64,000 bases of DNA from Ypsolopha sequella. Lineage: Eukaryota; Arthropoda; Insecta; Lepidoptera; Ypsolophidae. The notes under the pieces are model-generated. The model had not been told where the DNA came from. It was given only the letters and a program-made list of their open reading frames with translations, and searched no databases. The first letter of the stretch is position 1; every line of letters starts with the position of its first letter. This document shows, in pieces, positions 31,743 through 64,000 of this stretch. Both the position numbers and the translations under genes were made by a program. The stretch lies in NCBI GenBank assembly GCA_934047225.1, contig OW203985.1, positions 5,473,501-5,537,500 of the forward strand, given 5' to 3'.

Positions 31743-34700
31743 AGCTGTTCCTTAAAAAAGGACCTACTCGACCAAAATGTATCACACAACAGATTTTTAT
31801 TACGATTTCTCGATATTTTTCACGAAACGTTGTTTCCGCAACATCATCATGCATGACAACTTGTGTATACGGTTTTGTTGTTATGTTCATGCAAATCGGG
31901 TCAATTTAGAAGGCGGAGCTCCGAGCAACTGCACGCCATCTATGACTAACTTCACGCCCTTCTTGCTAGGTCCGAACTGTAAGCGGTTTGTGGCTTTGTG
32001 CCTCGTTTAGAAATGGCGATTGACTAATTAGTATTCGACTTTGGCATACCATTCGGTGGTACCGTGGTACCAAACAAACTTTACAAAACAAAAAAAAAAT
32101 GTAACATATTTTTGTAGCCAAAAAAAAATATTTTAATTACTTATTTGTTTCGTGACACAAACTAAGTTATCTAAAACCCCATAGAGACATTGACCTTTAT
32201 TTACGCAGTATAAAATCTACACATGTATTCTACAAAACTACATTTATACTTACATTAGAAGCTACCTCTTATGTACTAAATAAGATCAATTTATGTGACG
32301 TACTGACTTATTTATCAACATAACTTTCAAATGAAAAATGACCAAATAAATTATAATAAGTACTATTTAATTTTAAACCTTCTGCATGCTTTCAGAAATT
32401 CAATTATATTTCTTTAAATAATTAAATAGATCAAATAAAATCTCCACTCGTTCATCATACATTTAAATAAATAAAAACTAAATCAACATTGACCAAAGGA
32501 TTAGTTTTAGTGCAAAAGGAATTATAAAATTAGGAAGACATTTTATGACGGAAGCGGATTTTTACAAGTCCATTTGGTTACCAATTTCTTAAAAATATAC
32601 AAGTTTTATTTTATTTATGACAGATTTTATTTAATAATTACTTTAGCATAATAAGCTCCAAACAAGTTTCCAAATTCTCATAGAACCAGTTTTTTGGGAA
32701 GTCAAGCGCGGGCCCAGTAAGAAATTGGGGGGGGGGGTCATTAGCTTTTGGAACTACCTATTTCAGGTTTAAATTAAACTTAAAATAAGACTAACCAACC
32801 TTTCTCTTAAGTTTATTACTTTAATTATTTTAAAATGGGGTAAAATGTATGACTTTACTCTATTTTCCAAACAAAATCCACCATTCAGAGGTTGACTACT
32901 CATACTGACCCCTCTCCTCCTCCCCCCACCCCCTTATGCCCACGCATGGATGGAGTAACTACATTATACATGAATTACACCTGATTTGTTATTAGACTAT
33001 AAAATAAAACGCGGTGCTAAGTAAAGCGAAACATCAATGGTATGTCAGATTTAGAGTACCATCTACTAATAAATAATAGAAATGGAATGCAGTACAGAAA
33101 TGTAAATTGAAATTTTTTTTTTCTTTTCTATCCGTTATTTTCGTCCTAAACCAAGCTCATGACGGTTCACTACTATCACAGTTATGGTAAAAATGCATTT
33201 CATTTTGGAGGGTTTTCTAAAACAATACTTTTATAAACAAAGTATGGACATAAATATTTTTGCACCAAGTTTGGTATAAAAATTGTGACCACTCTACTAA
33301 CTAATCTAGATACCACATACGAAATGATGGTTCTTAGGAGGTAATCTAATTCAAGGCACGTATCCGAAGGGAGGGTCTAGAAGGGGGCCGGCCCGCCCCT
33401 AAAGTGTTATTCCGCCTAAGACAATGTTTGAAAAAAATTTTATTAAAAGTTTTAAAAATTTATCCTCGATCAGAAGTTTGTAAACTTTGTAAATAAGACT
33501 CACAATATTTTTTCTAAAGCGTGTATTATTTTTGGCTAAGCCCTCGCCCCTCCAACCAAATCCTAGATACGTGCCTGATAAATTCAGCAGCAATAGGGAT
33601 CCACACTGCCAAATTATCCCTGTAGATGGCGCATCGTCGATCCGGCCATAAAAATATGTCATTTCAGTACATTGTTTTGGGTTTTGCGTAACTTTTGTTT
33701 TTCGATTAAAATCTTGGAATTATGTCTATATAATCTTTGTGTTCGTACCAGGATGCTATAATAATGGTGTTAATTTATTCCCGAAAAATCCCATATGAAA
33801 AATGTATAACATAATAACAATAACAATTATAGGTGACAAGAAGTATTAAAAACAACGCGAGATTTTGGAACACACACAAACAACAAAGTTTAACATAGTC
33901 AGTCGGACCTTAGTATTTATTGGCCGGATCTATGCTAGCGCCATCTGTTATTAGCTTTGCCTGTAGATCCCCATTCATCAACTTTCCAATCATTGTTTTA
34001 TCCATCTACGCCGCCGTTGTTGCTTGCTGCTGTATTCAGAGACATGAAACATACATTTCTAACAAAATACTAAATATTAAGTTTAACAATGAAAGTACAT
34101 AATTTCCCTCCGTACCATCCATTCCATGGATTACAACATTTCTCTAAAACTTTCTATCGACATTATATTTAGACAATCTTTTCGTACTTGATTAGTTCTC
34201 ACCAAATATTCTAATATGTTTTAATGCTAGGCTTCCTGCAATTTAAGAGTTGGGGACATATGACATACGTTCGCATTTGCAGTAGCAACCTACCAAATTA
34301 CAACTTCCGCCCCTCAACCCCACCCAAGGCGTAAAAGCCTGTAATTCAAACAATTGTACATTATTTGCAGGTAACCCAACATAACATTTGCTATCTTCAA
34401 CTTCTGCCAACGTTAAATCTCTCATTTCTACATCAAACTCATGGTAGGTATGGTAAAGAATATTTTACACGTCACAATAAAAGCATAGCCTAGTTTTCAA
34501 GCCAGAGCGATATAACTCTTTGACACGAACAGTATAAAAATATTTAATCTTGCATCATTTTATCTTGTATATCATACCAACGCGTATCATTTCATATTTG
34601 ACGTCTTGAAATAGTACAATAACTCTATATTTATTTGATTTTCTTCCCCACATGAGCATTTTTTTTTTTTTTGGTACGGCGTCATTGTGGCGTTACTTTT

Positions 34701-34881
34701 CAGAAAACAATTTTATTAGACTTCATCATGAAATCCTGTGTTCCTTCTGGGTGCCTAGAATTACCCTTTCTCTCCTTGCTTCAAACTAATAAGTACGTCT
34801 AATTTTTGATAAAAGAACGCAGAATCTCTACTGGTTCCTCAAAACACTCGGTACTCCTCCTGATGATGAAGTTGTCCCAAA
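31743..34881. other. Repeat-rich intergenic stretch downstream of rudhira
   Basis: No gene exon recognised. A probable small hAT-like element spans about 33354-33578, with inverted ends caaggcacgtatc and gatacgtgcctg. A G-run at 32729-32739 and a C-rich patch near 32910-32935 may be the ends of a similar element. The other open frames are short and without domains. Confidence 0.4.
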
Positions 34882-35042
34882 CTAGACAGAACTGCTCGAA
34901 TCTCCGGGGAAGTGAAGCAAGTTGTCCCCGCTACAGGAAGGGGTGGGCGACGACGGGGGGTCTAGAGACGCGCGGGAGGCAGAGCTGAAGCTGCTGGAAC
35001 TTAACTCTTCTTGTTCAGGCTCGTAGCGACCACCCGATATCA
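34882..35042 (-). CDS. rudhira: Candidate alternative last exon of rudhira, serine-rich C-terminus
   Basis: Minus strand. The acceptor tttgccccttccag (strong pyrimidine tract) precedes an exon that completes a split codon with two bases. It then codes ISGGRYEPEQEELSSSS, a serine-rich tail and NLLHFPGDSSSSV before TAG. Its entry phase is the same as that of the long last exon at 41168, so it can follow the exon at 44088-44204 in frame. Acidic and Ser-rich endings are usual in BCAS3 proteins. It could instead be the last exon of an unknown gene, but no other upstream exon is seen between here and 38485. Confidence 0.5.
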
Positions 35043-38000
35043 CTGGAAGGGGCAAACTTGGGAGTTACAGCTGTCTTTGTTACACTTTAGACCAAGGTAT
35101 GGAAGCGACTTGGGGGAGGGTTTAGGCTTCTACGTTATTATCCAACCCCTATCGCCCACGAACCATGGGTGTAACGCGCAATAACTTATCTAGATAAAGA
35201 CATATTATCATTTTTAAAAGAGGATTGCAAAATATTTTAAACCGCATTTTAATTTTGGTTCGGGTGTGATTCGATTGTGTATAAAAAACGGTTTTATCAC
35301 CGGGCTGGTGCACCTTGTAATAATGGATTGATATGGTCAAGTGCAGGATAGACAGGAAAGACGTAAGACGAGGACGAGGCAAAGACGTAGCCCCCTTTAA
35401 TGTACATTCATACAAAATATTATCTTTTTTTGTTTTGAGTTTGTACTCAAAACATACAGGGAAGACAGGACGCAGAAACAAAACGCCACGTCTTCGCCTT
35501 CGTCTTTTCTGTGTAGCCTGCGCCTTAGAAGATATCCATTATTTTTCGGACAGTTGATGTTTTTGTTATGCTTTAGAAAACCCATAAATTCTTATTCACA
35601 CTGCACGCAAGTTAATTCTTCTTTGAAATTAATTCAACATACTGTATTTGTTCTTAGTAGTTTTATATTTTTAACATTTTCCTTTTCTCTGAATTTCTTC
35701 TAAACTAAGTTTGGTTCAACAAAGAAAAGACACAAATGGTTTTTGGATTTTGATTTTTATTACTATTTGAATTTTAAACACTCCATAACATTAACAACAA
35801 AATCGTACTGAGACAAGGCAGCCAAAACTACAATTTTAGAATTTATTACCTTTTATATAAACCTAGTAATTCTCACAGTGACATAGTTGTAAATGTTTCA
35901 TGCACCATACAAATAACACTAAGATGCACAGCGATTTTCTGCTAAAAAAAGTCAACGCATTAAGATTCAACCCAAAATAGCAATATTAAGTAACCAATAC
36001 TAAAAATTTTGTACTTATAAATCAGGCTGTTGACTTTGTTGTCGTGATTGCATTCTTAGAGCTCACGCCAGGATAGAAGTCCCCTGTCAAAACAAACTGT
36101 GAAGGAATAATTACGAAAAAGCCTTTGTCCGCGGGACTCCATTCGTGGCGCGAGGTCTACTATTCAAGCAAATAATACACTAGTAAAAGCTACATACGAG
36201 TCTCGAAGGCTTGGAGGTTCTGTTTAGTCGCAACGTGACCGGCGCCATTTTGAATCGGTACACAAGCACATAAACAACAGAGTCCAAGCGACCGAAACCT
36301 ATACAATGTGAGCTTTCATAATTTATTGTTTTAACATAAAGTAGACGATAAAATTAGTATATCAAAATCAAACTATAATCCAGCTAATCCCTGAATAATG
36401 GACTATAACTGCATTGAAAAGACCCTTGCCATGATATTAAAGATCGTTCACAATATTAAAAATCCGTCATGATATTAAAATTCTATGTCATGATATTTAG
36501 TTCAATAAGCTTGGCAACGGATCACAATTTAAATATAACTTTGAAAACAATTACAAACTACAAGCGCGGCTTGATTTTAAACGAGTGTTAATCATGAAAA
36601 TGGTCTAAAAATGTAATTATGAGATATTATTATTATAAAGTCGTAACATGAGTAGAGACAATTTAAATTATACTGTGTTTATTTTCATTGTGCATCAAAT
36701 TAATCTTAAAAAAGCTGCCATTTTAAATGGTAGATATCCTTCAAAATGGGTATTTATAATGTGACAAGTTAAATATAGAATATCGTTACTTTTTTTAGAA
36801 GCAAGGCCTTTTTCCATTGACAATGCCTTTTTCTTAAGTGATGTGAATCATCATCATGAAAATTTGATTATGCTTGGACTAAAATCTTAATTTTAAAACT
36901 GATATTGTATTTTTTTAATATAACCTTTTTATCGTTAAATAAATATTTTCTTGTCATGATTTAACATAGGTATTAAAACTAAGCAATATAAAAATTTAAT
37001 ACTTGAAACGTAAATAAATTAAGTAGATAAAAAAATATTAACTTTGTACACAAGATGACAGCCGTTAAATTAGAAAGGGTATTTTATACCGTCGTTGACT
37101 AAGTCATACATATTAATCAATTGAAGATATTTTGAAATTAATTACATTACGTATTCTTAAAGCAGTAAAGCAACATCTAATGTTTAAGGATAATACATAG
37201 CACATAGCCGAGGTATTGTTATACAACTTACAAGACTGTACGCACACAATTTGGGGTGTATTCCGTTTTGATCGCATCAGAGCATTGCGCGATTCTACTA
37301 CCAACATGACAAACGTAAACGCCGCATCTAGATCATAAAATTTACAGCTGTCTCTTTCTTTTTCATACAATAAATAAAGATGGCGACTGGGTTTCGTTTT
37401 GGTGCAGTGATAACCAAAATGGAACACGGCCCTGTCATCATGTATTTTACTGTTACAGAGAAACAAAGACAACTTAACATTATTCCATTTATTGTTGTAG
37501 ATTGTCTCGTTGTATGTTAGTTTGCGGAAAAAACTCTTTTTTATTTTTTATTTAATTTAAAACATAGCCGGTGTTACTACAAAACGGTGTTTAACTTTAG
37601 ACAGTGTTTAAATCTGTTGTCGCCTTTTGTTTCATATTGTAAAAAAGTGACAGCAACAGATTTAAACACTGTCTAAGGTTAAACATCGTTTAAACGCCCT
37701 TTTGTAGTAACACAGACGTTTAAAGTTTTTTAAGTTTAAAAACGCCTTATTTTATTTTAATATTTTATCGTTTAGCACATGATGTAGAGATTCTATTGCA
37801 AGTTATACATTTTCAAAACGTTACGCTTAATAATACAATTATTTTTAAATAAATGAGGTATTGCAAAATTATACTGGCCTTGCTATTAAATTGCAAACCG
37901 AAAATTCATTTTCAAATAAATTGCATATGTCTCTACGAAATTTATGTGTAAAAATAAAGAAATCCTAAATAAGTTACTAAAAAATAAGTACTAAATTTAT

Positions 38001-38484
38001 AATAGAGCACTTTTGAGGCAACTAATTTTATTTTTATGTAGACAGATCCCTTTATCACACAAATTTATTGTTGTTTATATCGTTGACAATACATTTCAAC
38101 TTTTTTTACTTTTTATAGAATTCGAATCGCAATTGAAATCTGTCTGCTTAAAATTAAACTATTTTTTGTTATTTTACTAGATTTTTATATTTTTATTTTT
38201 ATTTTTTATGATATGACAGTTAATAAATAATCCTTCTTGCAATAAATAAAGCATGAATCGCCTCAGATTCCATAAGACAGGAGTATTAGTTTTAAAACAT
38301 ATTCTGATTAATACCATTTAACTTTTATATTATTTTTGTCTTATACCTTATTTCAATATCTGTTTTTAAACCACTTAAACTAAAATACTTTAACAGCAGC
38401 GGATTTTCAATTGTTATACATATTGCAACATTCATTAAACTGCTAAAAATTGAAGCTAGTATATCGATGAACACATTTTGGGTA
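35043..38484. other. Intron or 3' region between the two rudhira last exons
   Basis: AT-rich. It contains a foldback at about 35340-35525 (gacgtaagacgaggacgagg / ccttcgtcttttctgtgtag) and short repeats with catgatattaaa at 36430-36500. The MITE at 37569-37714 is listed separately. No coding exon is recognised, and the 3' untranslated region of the long last exon must begin at 38484. Confidence 0.45.
37569..37714. mobile_element. Foldback MITE, GGTGTTACTACAAAACG family, copy 2
   Basis: Ends ggtgttactacaaaacggtg and cccttttgtagtaacac. It is close to 29645-29782 with a few extra bases in the right arm. Confidence 0.85.
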
Positions 38485-60333
<21,849 letters not shown>

Positions 60334-60785
60334 CTGAGATAACGAATATTTGTTCATTTCAGTCAAGTTTTTGAAGTAGATGGCATTTAGGACGAACTGT
60401 TTTTAAATATTACATTCTAGTTATCAAACTGACAATAAAAACAAAATTTTATACGTAGATGTAAAACCTTGAAATCAAATTTCAATCAAAAAACAAACAA
60501 TGGAAATAGCCATTTAATTACAGAAATTACGAAGTCATGAATCTGTAAGAAAATTTCAGCGATTTCATAGTTATACCTATTATGTTGGTTTTTTATTGCG
60601 TTATTTCAAAGGTCATGAAAAGTTGCTCAGTACAACTTGTTTTCACGTTTCGAAGCACATCGGAGACACATATGCCTTCCTTATTTATAGAAGACTATGG
60701 AATTAACGATTTGTGACGGGTCGCACTTCAAATTTGATTCACGTCCCGAGCTGCAGTACAATTTTCACACAAAGCTTGTTGTAAA
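60334..60785. other. rudhira intron, no feature recognised
   Basis: AT-rich sequence with no repeat or exon that I can support. Confidence 0.4.
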
Positions 60786-61440
60786 AGTTTTTATTTATTT
60801 ATTATTTACATTTATACTACACAATCTTTACAGGCTAACCTAATGCGATTGGTAACAAATTATATTTAAAGCAGTTTTTGCGAACTCCGTCAAAGAACAA
60901 CTATACAAATCGGTATCCGTAAGGTTGTCGATTCTGTTGACAAGATGGAGTGTCTTTAAAATAGGTGACTCTTTAAGAACATTAGTGCGCGCATGCTGCA
61001 CGCAAAACAACTTATGATTTCTCGCGCAAAGATAGTTATCCGGCACAAACAGCTTCAAGGACGCTAGCAACTGCGGATTGAACAATATACCTCGAAAGGT
61101 CTCTCCTCACTTCCAACTTATTATATCCAACCATACCTATAACAAATAGGGTTGGATACAGAAGTGGATAGTATGGATAAAGCAAGCTTTATCAAAAGGA
61201 TGTCATTATCAACCGTGTCGAAAGCTTTCCTAAAGTCGAAGTACGCAGCGTCAATTAGCTTACGTTTGTCAAGCTCTGACGCTACATACGTCATAAAGCA
61301 TAACAAGTTACTTCCGGTGCTACGTCCTGGCCTAAAGCCATGTTGAGCGTCCAAAAGCTGGGAATCCACTTGTTTTAAAATATAACAATGTAAAATTGAC
61401 TCAAAGACCTTCGCAAACGTCACCAGGACCGCCAGTTGAT
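60786..61440 (-). mobile_element. LINE remnant: reverse transcriptase piece plus ORF2 C-terminus
   Basis: On the minus strand 61423-61121 codes reverse transcriptase motifs (KVFESILHCYILKQ, AQHGFRPGRSTGSNLL and AYFDFRKAFDTVDNDILL with the first catalytic Asp). 61085-60840 codes the ORF2 C-terminus (LKLFVPDNYL, KLFCVQHARTNVLKESPILK). The part with the YxDD motif between them is missing, so the element has an internal deletion as well as 5' truncation. CR1/Jockey-like. Confidence 0.82.
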
Positions 61441-61577
61441 TGGAAACGATAATTTTATCAATTTATTCTTTAACCTTTAACCCTCTTAATGAGCCCGTGT
61501 GCTACATTAAGATTTTTTATGAAAATTAATTGCGTTTAAAAAGCTAAAAACAATAGTAAACTTATTTTTTCGATATA

Positions 61578-62256
61578 TTAAAAAACCGGCCAAGTGCGTG
61601 TTGGGCCACGCGCAGTGTAGGGTTCCGTAGTTGCCCTGCACAATATGCGGACTTCTTCTCCAAGTACATTTTATAAGTTTGTCGACTAATACAGATCGCG
61701 CCAAACTTCTAGTACGCTTGTAAGTTGCTCTTCCCAAGAGCGGCCCATGCATTTTGTTCCTGCTGATGCGAATCGCCCCGTGTTTAGAGGGGACTAAAAG
61801 TTTGGCGCGATCTGTACTCGTTAACTTGTAAAGCCTACTTAGCTGTGATAGTTTTCCTTTTAATTTCGTTATGTATACTACTGACGTAATTTTTTTCACG
61901 TCTCCAAATACACTGTTTCGCGGGCAGGGGGGGGACACTTAACTCTAACAAAAATTAACACTTTAAGCTTAATATTTCGCAAACGGAACTCTGGATCGAA
62001 AAATGGTCTTCTTACACCCCCAATATTATTAAATTACCTATCCAACGACACCCCACACTAGAGGATGGACGAGAAAAAAAATCTTTTTCAAAATTTTACT
62101 GTGCCACTTTATCAGCGTGATAAATATGTATACCCATGCCAAATTACAGCTTTCTAGTACTAATAGTCTCTAAGCTAAGCGGCGGACAGACAGACAGACA
62201 GACATGGCGAAAACTATAAGGGTTCCTTGTTGTTGACTACGGAACCCTAAAAATGA
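61578..62256. repeat. Interspersed repeat, copy 2 (AACCGGCCAAGTGCG start)
   Basis: It starts aaaaaccggccaagtgcgtg and ends gactacggaaccctaaaaat, both common lepidopteran repeat ends. Its interior matches 31080-31742 (actaatacagatcgcgccaa; actaaaagtttggcgcgatc; cagacagacagacatggcg). The internal pair agatcgcgccaaacttcta / ctaaaagtttggcgcgatct gives it a foldback core. The minus-strand open frame inside is not considered a gene. Confidence 0.75.
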
Positions 62257-62414
62257 CGAACTTATTGGTAATCAAAGTGAACGGCATGTCACGTGACCTC
62301 ATCTGACACGATTTTATACTAAAAGTGATAAATATCGCTATCGCTAATTCGTTAATAATAGGAACTTTTCAACAATTCAAAAGTTTTGTGCTTTGCAATA
62401 ACTAATTAATCAGT

Positions 62415-62560
62415 TATTCTTTATTGTACACACACACATACAGAAACAGGGATACATATAATATTTACATTTAAACAATATGCACATTGGCGTGCTTATC
62501 TCTAAGAAGAGATTTCTTCCAGCAAAGCCAACAGGAAATAACAAACAAAAGAATAATAAT
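62415..62560 (-). repeat. LINE 3' end, inverted relative to 42.8 kb copy
   Basis: The sequence ttattctttattgtacacac, atatgcacattggcg and gcttatctctaagaagagat is the reverse complement of the LINE tail at 42840-42965. It probably continues as A/T-rich sequence to about 62740. Confidence 0.7.
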
Positions 62561-63245
62561 TTAAACGAGTAATCATACAAGTGCACAAGGAGATTTATGC
62601 AAATTAAAAATATAAATATATATTACATAAAAATAGCAATAATATAGTATTCAAATACTTACTATAAATACACACTATAAAATATGATATATAATAATAT
62701 ATAATAAATACACACTATATAATAGTAGTTTATGCTACAAGGCGCAAAGGAATAAATTACGAGGACGATTTAAAACACGAGCGTAGCGAGTAACCGAGTA
62801 ATTTATTGCTCTTACGCCCGTGTATCATACTACGTTTTTCAATGCATAGTGTGAGGAAATGAAAACAAATATAATCTTGTGAACTTTAAATTATGATTGG
62901 CTCAAAAGGATTGTATCCAGAGCCGTTAAACAGTGGAAAAAAAGTATAACATCTATGGTACACAGGAAAGGCTGCAGGTTAGCCAACCATTGCAAACAAA
63001 TTAAAAAAAAATAATAATAATAAAGCCCTAGGGCAAAATAATCGACTTTCTGTTCGGTTTTGATGCATAAAAAGTGGGCCTTTACTAGCACATGCATTGA
63101 AATATATAAAATAGTTACTATAAATAATATGCTGTTATTTCACTAGAGGACACGCGTTCATTGGCAGTATCGCTAAACAATAGGTCGGGGCCAAAATCGT
63201 GGCTCAGATCCACCTTACAGATTAGTGCGTGTTAGTAACTGATGT
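62561..63245. other. Intron or intergenic sequence, no gene seen
   Basis: Short AT-rich repeats (tataatatataataaatac near 62690), and a segment at 62740-62840 (taaattacgaggac; gcgtagcgagtaaccgagta; atttattgctct) that looks like a repeat of the cggagcgtagcgag type. Nothing coding is supported. Confidence 0.4.
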
Positions 63246-63457
63246 CACAAAATAGATACTACCAGAAGGCCGACTCGACGACGGAGCGAAAACAGACGCA
63301 CACATGCGTATACGCGTACGTATGATGATCTCGGCAGAATTTCGTATTGGCATTCGACCGACTTCATACGAGATCGTCGTACGTACGCGTCTATGTGTGC
63401 GTGCGCCTGTTTCGGCTTGTTATGCGGAGTGAACCTTCTGTAAGTGATTATTTTGTG
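63246..63457. mobile_element. 212 bp palindromic MITE D, copy 3
   Basis: The ends cacaaaata and tattttgtg, with the same internal palindrome as 30382-30593 (acgcgtacgtatgatgatct / agatcgtcgtacgtacgcgt), in opposite orientation and of equal length. Confidence 0.85.
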
Positions 63458-63598
63458 CCGATGCTATCTGTAGTTTACAATATAAGTAGTATGACAAAAC
63501 CAACGAGGCTGCTAAAGATCACCTTCACACGAATAAGAAGTAAAGCGTTCAACGGCGGATCCAGAGGGGGGGCTCATGGGGGTCATGACTAGAGATGA

Positions 63599-63705
63599 AA
63601 CGGATATCCGGTTACTATCCGGTATCCGGCCTATCCGGCCATATTTTTGGTATCCGGTATCCGGCCGGATAGCAGCCAGTATCCGGCCGGATACCGGATA
63701 CTTAA
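63599..63705. repeat. CCGGATA/TATCCGG short repeat cluster
   Basis: About a dozen tatccgg or ccggata motifs in direct and inverted order within 100 bp, many forming ccggtatccggcc. No function assigned. Confidence 0.85.
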
Positions 63706-64000
63706 CTCAGCATAAAAAAGTCGTTTAAATCACAAAATAAATTGATTGTAGCAAAGATTGAATAATCTAAATTCACATAAAGTGAATAAGAGTTGAGATA
63801 AAGAAAAAGACAAGCTTTACAGCAATTGTTGGGAATAAACGTTTGTGCTTTTCTTCATACATTACACCAGCTTCTTTTGCTCTCACAATATACCGAATGT
63901 AACTCGACAGGTCATAAAAACACATGGTCTAAGAACTATACTGAACAAGTTTTCCAAAGAAACATACTTGTGGAAATGAAAAAATATTTTCATGTTTCTT
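63706..64000. other. Window edge, unassigned
   Basis: No gene or repeat recognised. By orientation it should lie in an upstream intron of rudhira or before the gene. Confidence 0.35.

Noticed and set aside
61507..61938. 143-residue minus-strand open frame
   Set aside because: It lies wholly within an interspersed repeat whose other copy (31.1-31.7 kb) does not keep the frame.

Overview
The window is animal nuclear DNA, most probably from a moth or butterfly. It is AT-rich and intron-rich, and it carries interspersed repeats of types I associate with Lepidoptera: the family with 'ggttccgtaccc' and 'cacttggccgg' ends, foldback MITEs of 130-1000 bp, CR1/Jockey-like LINE tails, a BEL/Pao LTR element, Tc1, hAT-like MITEs and a Transib element. 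The organism call rests on repeat and protein type, not on a database match.

Two host genes face each other tail to tail. On the + strand at the left are the last four coding exons of a TRAF6-like signalling adaptor (1384-8597): TRAF zinc finger, linker, coiled coil and MATH domain. On the - strand at the right is about the C-terminal two thirds of the BCAS3/rudhira gene. It has nine in-phase exons from 60333 down to 44088, then a choice of two phase-compatible last exons: a 2.7 kb exon coding a long charged tail (38485-41168), or a short serine-rich exon (34882-35042).

Between and inside these genes the DNA is mostly mobile or repetitive. Intron 1 of Traf6 holds an internally deleted BEL/Pao element with identical LTRs and a 5 bp target duplication. 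At 10.5-16.7 kb a giant inverted repeat contains a C-terminal Tudor-domain exon (Tejas/TDRD5-like). One copy is long (13124-14619) and one is truncated and inverted (12236-12936). Each is flanked by arrays of a 204 bp satellite, and the arrays are inverted relative to each other. At 18.45-19.96 kb lies an 8 bp minisatellite. At 21.6-24.3 kb several elements are nested inside one another, with a Tc1 copy at the centre. At 25,678-28,689 is a nearly complete Transib (RAG1-like) transposon whose ends carry the exact V(D)J heptamer CACAGTG.

The most unusual structure is in rudhira. The 5' splice site of the exon at 53073-53224 is the first of 118 copies of a 39 bp repeat (48489-53078), and each copy carries the same CGG|GTAAGT donor. 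The unit is 13 codons long without a stop, so use of any later donor would add n x 13 residues in frame. The array also carries a 56-unit variant pattern that occurs twice, with a 2184 bp period. The Tudor-exon palindrome is the second main candidate, because transcription through it could give a long hairpin RNA matching a piRNA-pathway gene.
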